Source: a virus. Taken from it: 26,122 nt of DNA. The position numbers were made by a program, and so were the translations under genes. The stretch covers positions 1 through 26,122 of the IMG/VR virus record IMGVR_UViG_3300047352_000543; one strand, given 5' to 3'. The notes below the pieces were generated by a model, which was given only the letters and a program-made list of their open reading frames with translations, was not told where the DNA came from and made no database searches. Positions 6,835 through 14,490 of this stretch are shown here, piece by piece. Every line of letters begins with the position of its first letter. Within the stretch, counting starts at the first letter, position 1.

Positions 6835-8587
6835 TGTAACTTAACTCCTTACGTAAAAATTCGAGTGATCTATATAGGAACCCAGTGATATCTAGGTTGG
6901 GGTCAGACGCCAATGGAAGTTCTGGTGTCTGTGGATGCGGTAACTGATAAAGTTGACCGAGTAATGAAATGAAACTGTTAATACTTTGTTGAGTTTGTTG
7001 GACCATTCGGAAGGGGTAGCCACTCAACATTGCTGCCCTTTCTTCGTCAGTCTTACTTGGGAAGAGGTACTTAAGTGCTTCAATAGAATCCACACCCAGT
7101 TCCTGAAGGTTACGTACGACAATACTGTTATTAAGTATGTCTTGTGCGTCATCTTCAAAGATGTCACCCATCCAACGCCAGCTAACTGTAGTGCTACCGT
7201 CGGGGATTAAACCTGTTACTCCGTCAGGCATTTCGCCTGTGTCAAGTGTAACACGGATGGCTTTTTCTCTCTTCTGAGTGAACTTCTCCATAGCAGCAAT
7301 GTGTTTCTCCATTGCTTCTGTGTATTCCTCAGGTGTCTGATATTCTTCCTGTAGAGGAACTACAGGTTGCTTGAGACCAATTGCAACTGCAAAGCTCTCT
7401 TTAAACATCTTCTCTTCATGCTGAATCATCAGACTGAAGAGTCTGCATAAGCCGTAGCTAAACAGTGCCTTTGCTTTCTTCTCTGCTGTAGCAGCACACC
7501 TGCCATACAGAGACTTCATTTCATATGCAGTAGAAGCAGTGTTGATGTCAATGTCATCTACACCACCCAGTGCCAGTCTGATTTCAGAGCGATACTGTTT
7601 GATATACATATTCTGGTCACCACTCACACTGTCAGGCGTGAGGTAGTTGACACGGTCAGTTGGCTCAAGGTTTGCGATTACTCGTGGCACCTTGATTTGA
7701 CCATCTAAAGCAGACGCGCCACCAAACGGTTCACTGACTCTGGTGCTACTACGTCCAATAGCAGCAAAGCCTGCTTGACTACTAATGGTTGGACGGAAGC
7801 TACCTTCATCACCACTCTCAATAATGTCGTGTTTGGGTCGACTAGAGATGAGTGTGGGGTTGCCAAAGAACTTGAGGTTCTTACGGACGTTCTTGACTAG
7901 CTCATCATGATAGAGAATCTGATTGGCTAACCAATCAAACTCACCATTACCAGTAGCTTCACCAGTACAGTCCATGTGGTTAAACACTTCGACTGCTGGA
8001 ATAAAACCAAGACTGTTCGTTAAGGTCTCGGTCTCACCTTGCATATTATTGATTTGAGCTCCCATCTCGTTCTCAAAGTCAATCTTCTCATTAGAGATTG
8101 TCTGTTCGATACGGTCACGGAATACTTTCAGTCGGATGTATTTCTTCTTACCACCTTTACCATCTGACCTTGCAAATGTATCAAGCAGATTAGGCTCTTG
8201 TACATTAAAGGTATAGATTAAGACGACGTTCTCAAGGTCACCATTCTGGTCACGATAAGCACGATAGTTTTCTTTAGGGAAGAACAGAAGCTGGTAGTCA
8301 TCTCCTGACGGTCTGAAGTAGAACAGACCTTGTCCGTCACATAGGAAGTAATCAACAATACTGTCGAGCTTCATCTCAAGCATGTTGTGGTCTACAACAC
8401 GTTTGATGAACTCTTTGCGATAACCAAAGCTATCTTGTTCTGCGTAGAACTCAAGTCCTTTACGCAGCATGAACATCCTCATCTGTGATAGATGAGAACT
8501 TACAATCATTGAATCAACAGCAAGGTCCCCACGCCGCTCTTTAGCAGCTAAGAGGATCTGTTCAAATTGACTGTTAACTTGATTCAT
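6308..8587 (-). CDS. Portal protein with a Gly/Ser/Pro-rich C-terminal tail
   Basis: This is a 759-residue protein. Residues 1-580 or so read as a portal, the dodecameric ring at the capsid vertex through which DNA passes. They include the N-terminal helical and wing region (RKEFIKRVVDHNMLEMKLD), a beta-rich section (DDYQLLFFPKENYRAYRD), the region MYIKQYRSEIRLALGGVDDI followed by TASTAYEMKSLYGR, and the helical stem and crown. Neighbours support this: terminase two genes upstream and capsid downstream. From about residue 585 the protein changes to a 175-residue Gly/Ser/Pro/Ala tail ending TGRVSKSNQRRKS, in the DNA that also encodes the next protein. No in-frame stop occurs before 6308, so the tail must be translated unless a frameshift intervenes. 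The start ATGAATCAAG follows a TTAGACTA box. Confidence 0.87.
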   Translation of the reverse strand: MNQVNSQFEQILLAAKERRGDLAVDSMIVSSHLSQMRMFMLRKGLEFYAEQDSFGYRKEFIKRVVDHNMLEMKLDSIVDYFLCDGQGLFYFRPSGDDYQLLFFPKENYRAYRDQNGDLENVVLIYTFNVQEPNLLDTFARSDGKGGKKKYIRLKVFRDRIEQTISNEKIDFENEMGAQINNMQGETETLTNSLGFIPAVEVFNHMDCTGEATGNGEFDWLANQILYHDELVKNVRKNLKFFGNPTLISSRPKHDIIESGDEGSFRPTISSQAGFAAIGRSSTRVSEPFGGASALDGQIKVPRVIANLEPTDRVNYLTPDSVSGDQNMYIKQYRSEIRLALGGVDDIDINTASTAYEMKSLYGRCAATAEKKAKALFSYGLCRLFSLMIQHEEKMFKESFAVAIGLKQPVVPLQEEYQTPEEYTEAMEKHIAAMEKFTQKREKAIRVTLDTGEMPDGVTGLIPDGSTTVSWRWMGDIFEDDAQDILNNSIVVRNLQELGVDSIEALKYLFPSKTDEERAAMLSGYPFRMVQQTQQSINSFISLLGQLYQLPHPQTPELPLASDPNLDITGFLYRSLEFLRKELSYSGKYHPDSSDERPPSLSPADVRRASAGQPVREQPRTSLPGISGPGAPNASGSGLPGTGPGSAGFGSGGQSMAAGVPGAQRKFEYKQPVPGPGVTLGLPSDANTPGSYSAQLGFNAPGSSAASPVFGAADLLSPSFNPGFDAAGASAAGGRTGSGSGRKSGSGTGRVSKSNQRRKS

Positions 8588-8610
8588 TCTATAACTGCTT
8601 CATTAATAAA

Positions 8611-8624
8611 TAGTCTAACGACTA
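8611..8624 (-). promoter_or_regulatory. TTAGACTA box and small hairpin upstream of the portal gene
   Basis: TTAGACTA (minus strand, complement of 8611-8618) has 23 nt between it and the portal ATG. The same octamer precedes the terminase gene and the gene at 9507. It also forms a 5-bp hairpin, TAGTC-GTTA-GACTA, followed by TTTATT, so a weak terminator for the preceding gene is an alternative reading. Confidence 0.4.
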
Positions 8625-8628
8625 ATCT

Positions 8629-9507
8629 TTAAATCTTGCCTAGCTTTTTAAAGTCAGGAGTTTCAATAGGGTCTTGAGCCTCTGGACCTTTGAAGCTTTC
8701 TGGTGTGAAGTTATACATATCACCAAAGAGGTCTCCAGCCATCGTTGTACTACGAGCACGGCTGGCTTTAGTACGCGCTTTAATGCGCTGGTCTAGGTTA
8801 TCAATGTTAATAGTTTGGTTAGCATCTGCTTTGTCAATTGCATCTTGAGCACGACCTTTGTTATCAAACTGCTTTTGATAATCCATGTTCTGGGTCATGT
8901 AGCGGTCTACAAATGAAGCACTACGTCCAGGGCTATCTCCATATCCTTTATGACCACCGTAGTAGCGGCTGTTATTAATGTTTTGAGTGATTGATTGGTC
9001 TACGTTATTGTTATCACCATTGATGGTGCTGTTATTTGTAGCAGCGTTTGCATTTGCAGTACCTTCAGAAACTGAAGTATTTACTTCTGCTGTAGAGCTT
9101 TTAGCTCCATCACTTGTAGATTCTTTTTTATCTGAAGAGCTAGTACCAAAGACGTCACCCCATTGGTCAGAGCCTTTACCAATTTGATAATCTCCCTGCC
9201 CTTTCATATACTTCTGACCATGCTGATTGTAGTTCAGACCTCTCTTCTTGCTAAAGTTATAAACATCGTCTGAGCTATATCCTGCATCCATCATTCGTTT
9301 GATGTCATTCTCACCAATCGATGCATCACCACCATAATACTCTTCAATACCTTCTTTATATTTAATGCCACTCAAATCTTGACCGTACTGATTATTGGTT
9401 GCGTAGTCTTCTTTATCAAAATTTGCTTGAGCAGATGCCCTATGTTCATTAGGGGTGCTATCCATAGCTTTTTCAAGCTCTTCCCCTGCCATACGTTTCT
9501 TAGCCAT
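8629..9507 (-). CDS. Asn/Ser-rich protein between terminase and portal, unknown
   Basis: This is a 292-residue protein starting MAKKRMAGEELEKAMDST. Residues 45-120 are Gly/Tyr/Asp-rich and may fold (SIGENDIKRMMDAGYSSDDV resembles a short helical hairpin). Residues 120-160 are Ser/Thr/Ala-rich and probably disordered. Residues 158-185 form an Asn/Ile-rich segment (TINGDNNNVDQSITQNINNS) like one turn of a beta-helix or trimeric fibre. The C-terminal quarter is basic then acidic. There is no known motif. It lies 8 nt past the terminase stop and 41 nt before the portal start. It could be a head-tail connector partner or an internal protein; position is the only guide. Its TACAAT box lies inside the end of the terminase gene. 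Confidence 0.7.
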   Translation of the reverse strand: MAKKRMAGEELEKAMDSTPNEHRASAQANFDKEDYATNNQYGQDLSGIKYKEGIEEYYGGDASIGENDIKRMMDAGYSSDDVYNFSKKRGLNYNQHGQKYMKGQGDYQIGKGSDQWGDVFGTSSSDKKESTSDGAKSSTAEVNTSVSEGTANANAATNNSTINGDNNNVDQSITQNINNSRYYGGHKGYGDSPGRSASFVDRYMTQNMDYQKQFDNKGRAQDAIDKADANQTINIDNLDQRIKARTKASRARSTTMAGDLFGDMYNFTPESFKGPEAQDPIETPDFKKLGKI

Positions 9508-9515
9508 GCTGCTAT

Positions 9516-11054
9516 CTATAAATCAAAGCTGTCCCTATTGTAGTCTAATTGTAAATTACCTCGTCTCAATAATCCTCCCATTGTTAGCACCATACTGTCT
9601 ACAGCATCATCATGAGTTGTCTGTCCAAAGTTAAGTAGCTCTTCTTCTAGTACATCCCACTTACGCCACTTGTTCCATACCACTCGTTTATGTTCGTACA
9701 AACCAAGCACACCTCGCAGTCTTGCTAACTTGTCACCTTTAAATCCTTTGACTGGTGACATCGTCAGATTGTATAAAGCACGGTTGTCCAACATGATTCG
9801 TTTGAAGTCTCCTTCAAATGAGTTTTGATATGCAACAGCTTCTGGCCATATCATGCACGGTGACATCGTTGGGAAGTACTGCCCCTCGTCATTCTCTTCA
9901 AGGATGTTCCAGTCAGCTAACATCTCACACATAATGTCTATCTTCTCTAGGTTGCCGAGAGTACGTGCACGTCTCTGGTCAATCAGATATATCTTCCCGT
10001 CTTTGATACCACCAAGTGTCATGACGGTCCAGTCATTCTTTTCTTTAAGACCTGCACTGAGGTCCATTCCAATACCTAGGCAGTCATAGTCTTCTGGCAC
10101 TTCTGCTTTAACAATTAGCTCAGGTGAGATACCCACATCAGCTGACTTAACTGCTGTGTTGAGATACTGGTATGCAAATGCAACACGGTCTTCACTCTTA
10201 CGTTCGTTTAGATATTTCATAGACCAGAACTCTGGCCAATACGAACGTTGTCTGCCATCACCATCAGTGATGACTGCTTTTTGGATTATCTGCTTCCAGT
10301 TGTTCTTAGGTACGAATAAGGTGGCATGAATGTCGTCAAAGTGAAAACGGGTACCCAAGCATATAGCCCTTGCTCCTTGAAACATCGTCGGTGCAATAAC
10401 ATTAGACCATGTCTGTTCCATCTCACGGCGAATATCCGGATTGTTGATGGAAGCTGCCGACTTGATAGGGTCATCGATAAGCACCAACTGGGATCTTTTT
10501 GAAGTAATGGCTCCTTTGAGACCCCCACACGCAATTGTGAAAGCTTCTTCCCCTGCTGTATCAATCCCTGCAAAGTCATAGTCAATACTCCAATATTCAT
10601 CTGAACGTTTAATCTTTGAAAGCCTCACCATTGGGAATATCTCTCTGTACTTATTGCTTGTAAGAATGCCTTTGATGGTTGCCGACTTTGCTCGACTGAT
10701 ATCAACCATGTATGCGATGTACAGAATACGCAGCATCTGTTTAGCAGCAGCGTGTCTACCAATCATCCATGCTGCAAACAATCCCAGGACTGTAGATTTA
10801 GCAGAACCACGTGGTGCAAGGATTGCAGTATTCGGTCCACCTACTCCTAATAGACATTCAGTATCCTCGCCTGTACATAACTCTGTGTGCCACTCCAGCA
10901 TATGATTTGCAGGAGCTTTTCCCATATATACACAGAAGTCTTTGAAGTCGTCTCTTGCTCTTAATACTTCTGGTGATGGTGGCTTGACAGTTACTTTTGT
11001 TGCTGTCATTAAGGCAGCACGTTTAAATGCTAATGCGCTACTTGCAATTGCCAT
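9516..11054 (-). CDS. terL: Terminase large subunit (packaging ATPase and nuclease)
   Basis: This 512-residue protein is the DNA-packaging motor and headful or end-cutting nuclease. The ATPase domain has a Walker A variant APRGSAKST (80-88), a Walker B LVLIDDP (190-196) with the catalytic acid at the end, and a coupling-type motif CLGTRFHFDDIH (232-243). The RNase H-like nuclease domain follows, with an acidic residue in IGMDLSAG (Asp331) and the C-terminal pair in THDDAVDSM (480-488). The length is normal for large terminases. The ATG at 11054 has no SD; a TTAGACTA box lies 19 nt upstream. Neighbours fit: a small-terminase candidate two genes upstream and the portal two genes downstream. The packaging strategy cannot be read from the protein alone. 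Confidence 0.95.
   Translation of the reverse strand: MAIASSALAFKRAALMTATKVTVKPPSPEVLRARDDFKDFCVYMGKAPANHMLEWHTELCTGEDTECLLGVGGPNTAILAPRGSAKSTVLGLFAAWMIGRHAAAKQMLRILYIAYMVDISRAKSATIKGILTSNKYREIFPMVRLSKIKRSDEYWSIDYDFAGIDTAGEEAFTIACGGLKGAITSKRSQLVLIDDPIKSAASINNPDIRREMEQTWSNVIAPTMFQGARAICLGTRFHFDDIHATLFVPKNNWKQIIQKAVITDGDGRQRSYWPEFWSMKYLNERKSEDRVAFAYQYLNTAVKSADVGISPELIVKAEVPEDYDCLGIGMDLSAGLKEKNDWTVMTLGGIKDGKIYLIDQRRARTLGNLEKIDIMCEMLADWNILEENDEGQYFPTMSPCMIWPEAVAYQNSFEGDFKRIMLDNRALYNLTMSPVKGFKGDKLARLRGVLGLYEHKRVVWNKWRKWDVLEEELLNFGQTTHDDAVDSMVLTMGGLLRRGNLQLDYNRDSFDL
9537..9553 (-). promoter_or_regulatory. TTAGACTACAAT promoter inside the terminase gene end
   Basis: On the minus strand two TACAAT boxes (9548-9553 and 9537-9542) overlap a TTAGACTA octamer (9541-9548). 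The inner box has 29 nt before the ATG at 9507. The sequence is also terminase coding DNA (codons for LDYNRDS), so the promoter is inferred from its match to the family. Confidence 0.45.
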
Positions 11055-11073
11055 ACTGTTAAACTTTTGTCTT

Positions 11074-11087
11074 TAGTCTAACGGCTA
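11074..11087 (-). promoter_or_regulatory. TTAGACTA box upstream of the terminase gene
   Basis: On the minus strand TTAGACTA (11074-11081) lies 19 nt before the ATG at 11054, overlapping the stop of the previous gene. The surrounding bases form a 5-bp hairpin, TAGCC-GTTA-GACTA, with one G-T pair, like that before the portal gene. Confidence 0.4.
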
Positions 11088-11366
11088 GTATCGTCCCTCG
11101 GCATATCTTTGAGCAATCCTATCTTCTGCTCTTGATTTTGCACGCATAATAATTCCACGCTGTCTATCTTCCTCATAGGCAATACCAATTGCTTGAGCCA
11201 TAGCTGCTGCTTCTTCTGCGCGGTCACCCATAAAAAATGATTCAACACCTGCACCAGGAATAGATGGCAGTCGTTGCTGCAGCGTTCCTTGTAAACGAAT
11301 ACGAGCAACACTCAAGTCAGGTGTGTTTGTCAGTAACTCAGGTAGTAGCAGCTCTAGGTCATCCAT
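11085..11366 (-). CDS. Small helical protein between the terminase subunits, unknown
   Basis: This is a 93-residue protein, MDDLELLLPELLTNTPDLSV. The N-terminal third is acidic and Leu-rich. The C-terminal half is a charged helix (GDRAEEAAAMAQAIGIAYEE, then AKSRAEDRIAQRYAEGRY). There is no cysteine or membrane segment. It overlaps the upstream 180-residue gene by 8 nt (ATGGATGA carries both start and stop) and lies 30 nt upstream of the large terminase. Translational coupling with the preceding gene is likely. It could be an alternative candidate for the small terminase subunit or a packaging accessory. No family is recognised. Confidence 0.72.
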   Translation of the reverse strand: MDDLELLLPELLTNTPDLSVARIRLQGTLQQRLPSIPGAGVESFFMGDRAEEAAAMAQAIGIAYEEDRQRGIIMRAKSRAEDRIAQRYAEGRY

Positions 11367-11901
11367 TTGTTACCTCTGCATAGACCTTCGCCCACACGGC
11401 ATTGATTGCATTCTCCATAGGTTCTGCAAACTGTGGGTCATCTTTAAAGATGGATGTAATCTCACGCATCACTCTGTCAGCACCAGCAAGGATGAGACCA
11501 CGCTTATCGGTTGTCTTATTCATTCGGTCGGACGTTTCAATATGAGACCGAAGCTCTTTCTCCAACGCTGCAAGCCTTGCACAACCATTGTCACCTTTGA
11601 TTTCTCCTGCGGTAATTGCCATTCGAAGCTCTTGTATATCGGAGTGAAGAGCAGCAATCTCACTATTAAGGATTTCACGTCGGTTCAGTTTCTTGTACTT
11701 CATCTTCACCCAACGTGCTAAATCGTTAAATGTACCTGGATACTTCAGGATGCCTGCATATACCCAAATTTCAATAATGCTTGGAGTGACGTCAGCAAAT
11801 TCTTTGAAGTCTTCTGACTCAGCAGCAGGAAGCGTATCTAGCCATTGGTCTACATAGGTGATGTATACCTTGCCACCAGCTTGTTTGGTTGAAGCAGTCA
11901 T
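11359..11901 (-). CDS. Candidate terminase small subunit
   Basis: This is a 180-residue protein. The N-terminal part (residues 10-75) is helical with Trp and Tyr residues (YVDQWLDTLPAAESEDFKEF, then IIEIWVYAGILKYPGTFNDL) and could hold a DNA-binding fold. A central charged helix (KKLNRREILNSEIAALHSDI, then LEKELRSHIET) suits an oligomerisation coiled coil. The C-terminal part is also helical. Size, domain order and place just upstream of the large terminase match small terminase subunits, which recognise the packaging site and stimulate the large subunit. The sequence is not a clear family match, so this is inference. The start overlaps the stop of the 296-residue gene by one base (TGATG), showing tight coupling. 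Confidence 0.65.
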   Translation of the reverse strand: MTASTKQAGGKVYITYVDQWLDTLPAAESEDFKEFADVTPSIIEIWVYAGILKYPGTFNDLARWVKMKYKKLNRREILNSEIAALHSDIQELRMAITAGEIKGDNGCARLAALEKELRSHIETSDRMNKTTDKRGLILAGADRVMREITSIFKDDPQFAEPMENAINAVWAKVYAEVTNG

Positions 11902-12791
11902 CAGAATGCCCTCGCCATGGTACGTGATTTAGCACTTTGACGATTAGATTTATTAGCTTCAATCTTGTCACTCTCTTGTAGCGTCTTACGGTCCTCATCT
12001 CCTTGAGCACCAATCTTGCGGACGTCTTGGTCACCTTGTCCAGCAATCTTGCTCATATCTACTGAGCCTTGAGCAGCGATAGACAGTCGATCTGAGTTAC
12101 CTTGTGCTCCAATCTTGGTGACATCAGCTTGGCTTTGTGCGCCAATGTTTTTACGTGCTTCGGAACCTTCAGTAAGAATGTTTTCTTTCTCCCGCTCACC
12201 TTGTGACTTTTGTTGTGTTGTGATGTTAGTTACATCTACATCACCCTGTGCACCAATCTTCGTGACATCAACTTCACCTTGAGCGCCAATCTTGCTGATA
12301 TCAACTTTACCTTGTGTATTGATGTTCATCCGGTCTTGCTCACCTTGAGAGCCAATCGTCAGTCGGTTCTGCTCACCGTCAGTGACACGTGTCAGCCTAT
12401 CTTGCTGACCCTGTGCTCCAATGTTTAGACGTTGCTGTTCTCCAGTAGCGGCTAACATCCCTAGATCACGTCCGTGCTGTGCATTAGCAAAGTCATTCTC
12501 AAAGTTAAATTGAGCTTCCATGGATTGCATTCCATAGTTAAACTCATTCTTCATATTTGACGCTTGGTTCCTTTGCTCCAGGTCTGCCTGGTGCGTCATA
12601 TTCTCTTGTGCTAGCGATGAGTTATGCGTAGACAGCTGCTGAGCCAGCATTGCATCAAATCCAGACTGCACCATATTGCCTTGGTATGCTTGCTTCTGTG
12701 CATTTAGACCAGGGTCACTTCCGGCTTCTTGACCGTAGAAGTCATTCATAATGCTCTGGAAGTTGAACATACCTCCTTTACTCTTGGCCAT
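11901..12791 (-). CDS. Probable internal virion protein with 11-residue coiled-coil repeats
   Basis: This is a 296-residue protein. Residues 1-110 are Gln/Asn/Met-rich and helical. Residues 124-270 consist of about thirteen 11-residue units of the pattern I-G-A-Q-G-x-x-D-x-x-K (IGAQGEVDVTK, IGAQGDVDVTN, IAGQGDQDVRK). One four-residue insertion, EKEN at 201-204, breaks the register. The C terminus is basic (KSNRQSAKSRTMARAF). Eleven-residue periodicity is typical of right-handed or near-straight coiled coils, so a long rod is expected. I infer a virion core or ejection role from the neighbours; no enzyme motif is present. The ATG at 12791 follows a TACAAT box (24 nt between) that faces the promoter of the lysozyme gene. 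Confidence 0.78.
   Translation of the reverse strand: MAKSKGGMFNFQSIMNDFYGQEAGSDPGLNAQKQAYQGNMVQSGFDAMLAQQLSTHNSSLAQENMTHQADLEQRNQASNMKNEFNYGMQSMEAQFNFENDFANAQHGRDLGMLAATGEQQRLNIGAQGQQDRLTRVTDGEQNRLTIGSQGEQDRMNINTQGKVDISKIGAQGEVDVTKIGAQGDVDVTNITTQQKSQGEREKENILTEGSEARKNIGAQSQADVTKIGAQGNSDRLSIAAQGSVDMSKIAGQGDQDVRKIGAQGDEDRKTLQESDKIEANKSNRQSAKSRTMARAF
11982..12422 (-). repeat. 33-bp coding repeats (11-residue units)
   Basis: The DNA that encodes residues 124-270 of the 296-residue protein repeats with a 33-bp period, visible as recurring complements of ATTGGTGCTCAAGG-like blocks. The units differ at many third positions, so the repeat is old or kept by selection rather than newly expanded. Confidence 0.8.
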
Positions 12792-12815
12792 AGTATCTAC
12801 GTTGAGTCATACCTT

Positions 12816-12842
12816 ATTGTATCTATTCTAATTCCTTACAAT
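12816..12842. promoter_or_regulatory. Face-to-face divergent TACAAT promoters
   Basis: The 75-nt gap between the repeat protein (minus) and the lysozyme gene (plus) holds TACAAT on each strand: minus at 12816-12821, plus at 12837-12842. They form an inverted repeat with 15 nt between. Each has exactly 24 nt between it and its own start codon. The two polymerases would overlap, so mutual interference is likely. Confidence 0.6.
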
Positions 12843-12866
12843 AGTGAAAGGTAATGCACATTAGAT

Positions 12867-13817
12867 ATGCGGTTTGCTTCTATCGGTGGTCAAAGTAATT
12901 ATGCACAAGCTGGTAAGGCTGTAGCTAATGATGCCGCTAAAACATTTGACGCAGCACGTAAAAACTCAGTTGACTTTGGTGGACTAGCTCAGGCAGCTAT
13001 GAAAGTAAGGTCTAATGAAAAGATTGCTTCTATGAAAGCAGCAGCTACTGTCACTAAATCTTCTATTGATGCACAGGCATACGGTAAGGTTAAAGACGCT
13101 AAACGAGATGCTGCAAAGAGTGGTGTAATGCGTAAAGCTGGTGGCCTTATCGCACTAGGTGTTGGTGGACTTGCAGAGAAATCAGAGAAGCGTGATTACT
13201 CTTTGTATGACAAGAAGATTGCAGGTATGAAAGCTAAAAATGATGCCGATAGAGCCACAATGGCTGGTATTGATACTAGTGGTAAGAAGGTAGAAACTTC
13301 TAGTACTCCTACTGCTAATACTGGTGGTACAGCTGCTTCTAGTGCTAGCACTACCGCAGCTACTGGTGTTGCTGGTGATGGCAGTGGTTGGGCTCGTATG
13401 AGTAAAGTTATTAAAACAGGCGAAGGTACTCTTGGTGATAAAGGCTATACAACTCAATTTACTGGTAAACAGTTCTCTGATATGAGTAGACATCCTGCAC
13501 AGATTAACTCTGCAAATGGTTTAAGTTCAGATGCAGCTGGTGCATATCAATTCTTGTCTACTACTTATAATCCTGCCGCTAAAGCACTTGGTATTACAGA
13601 CTTCTCTCCTGAAAGCCAAGAGAAGGTTGGTAAGTATCTAGCGCAGAAGCGTGGGATGAATACTGATATTGTTCACACAGATAAAGCTTCTTTCTTAAAG
13701 TCACTTGATAAGATTGCACCTGAATGGGCAAGTATGCCAACTATTAAGACAGGGACTTCATACTATGGTCAAGGTGGTTTAACACCTGATGAAGCTTGGA
13801 ATATCTATAACTCTTAA
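12867..13817 (+). CDS. Virion-associated GH104 lysozyme (lytic transglycosylase)
   Basis: This is a 316-residue protein. Residues 1-170 are Ala/Lys/Ser-rich with one hydrophobic Gly segment (AGGLIALGVGGLA, 91-103) and a Ser/Thr/Ala linker (145-170). Residues 174-316 resemble lambda R endolysin, a peptidoglycan lytic transglycosylase: catalytic Glu186 in KTGEGT (lambda SEGT), then FTGKQFSDMSRHP, GAYQFLSTTYNPAAKALG and FSPESQEKVGKYLAQKRG, matching the same blocks in lambda R. The fused N-terminal region and location among virion genes suggest a particle-borne enzyme that opens the cell wall at infection, rather than a holin-dependent endolysin. It is on the plus strand against its neighbours, has its own TACAAT promoter, and shares a TTAA stop tetramer (13814-13817) with the convergent gene. 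Confidence 0.88.
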   Translation: MRFASIGGQSNYAQAGKAVANDAAKTFDAARKNSVDFGGLAQAAMKVRSNEKIASMKAAATVTKSSIDAQAYGKVKDAKRDAAKSGVMRKAGGLIALGVGGLAEKSEKRDYSLYDKKIAGMKAKNDADRATMAGIDTSGKKVETSSTPTANTGGTAASSASTTAATGVAGDGSGWARMSKVIKTGEGTLGDKGYTTQFTGKQFSDMSRHPAQINSANGLSSDAAGAYQFLSTTYNPAAKALGITDFSPESQEKVGKYLAQKRGMNTDIVHTDKASFLKSLDKIAPEWASMPTIKTGTSYYGQGGLTPDEAWNIYNS

Positions 13818-14452
13818 ACAGCAAACGCAGCACCGAGTGAAGACAGTCCAGCAACTAGTGCTTGGATTGATTCACGACGACGGTTCTTCTCATCCTTACG
13901 GTCTGCACGTTCCATAGACTCACGACGGAACATCAGCTCATCAGCACGAGCTTCACGTGCATCAATACGGTCTGCTAAACGGTTCTTATCTGACTGTGCC
14001 ATTTGTGCTCGGGTGAGCTCCATTTGATCATTGCCTTGCTGTTGACTAAGCAAGAAATTTCTTTGATTATTTGCTTCTGTAGATGCCAATTGTGCAGTCA
14101 GAGGCTCCATGCTGCGTGAATGGTTTACAGCATCACGTTCTTTTGTTTTTCCTTCTTCTAATCTTCTAATGGCTGACTGCACAGCTCCTTTGCTTGTTTT
14201 GTCATAATCTAAATTCAACTCGCTTTCACTATATCCACTATCTTCGCCATACCTTTTTCCTGCTGCACGAGACCTTGTAGTCTCCATTTTTGTTTGAGCA
14301 GCGTCTAATTCAGTTTGACTTCTACCAAACAAGCTATCCATAAAGGTAGCTTTTACTTTCCCACTTACTGGGTCTTTCTCTCTGCCACTAATTACTCCTT
14401 CAGCATCTTGACCGAAGAAGCCCATAAAATCGTCATATCCGTTTCTAGGCAT
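13814..14452 (-). CDS. Charged coiled-coil probable virion protein
   Basis: This 212-residue protein starts MPRNGYDDFMGFFGQDAEGV. Most of it is strongly helical and charged (RRLEEGKTKERDAVNHSRSM, then RLADRIDAREARADELMFRR). It ends with a short hydrophobic tail (IQALVAGLSSLGAAFAV) that could contact a membrane or pack in a bundle. The N-terminal MNDFYGQEAG of the 296-residue protein and DDFMGFFGQDAEG here look alike, hinting at a shared docking segment in these neighbours. There is no enzyme motif. It follows the S74 gene by 30 nt, and its stop overlaps that of the lysozyme gene. An internal core or ejection role is inferred. Confidence 0.75.
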   Translation of the reverse strand: MPRNGYDDFMGFFGQDAEGVISGREKDPVSGKVKATFMDSLFGRSQTELDAAQTKMETTRSRAAGKRYGEDSGYSESELNLDYDKTSKGAVQSAIRRLEEGKTKERDAVNHSRSMEPLTAQLASTEANNQRNFLLSQQQGNDQMELTRAQMAQSDKNRLADRIDAREARADELMFRRESMERADRKDEKNRRRESIQALVAGLSSLGAAFAV

Positions 14453-14460
14453 TAGTCACT

Positions 14461-14490
14461 CTGTGTAATCTCTTTATCTATTTTACACAG
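14461..14490. repeat. 8-bp inverted repeat across the S74 gene stop
   Basis: CTGTGTAA (14461-14468) and TTACACAG (14483-14490) are perfect complements with a 14-nt loop. The minus-strand stop codon lies inside the second arm. No T-tract follows on the minus strand, so it is not a normal terminator; an RNA processing or coupling element is possible. Confidence 0.45.
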
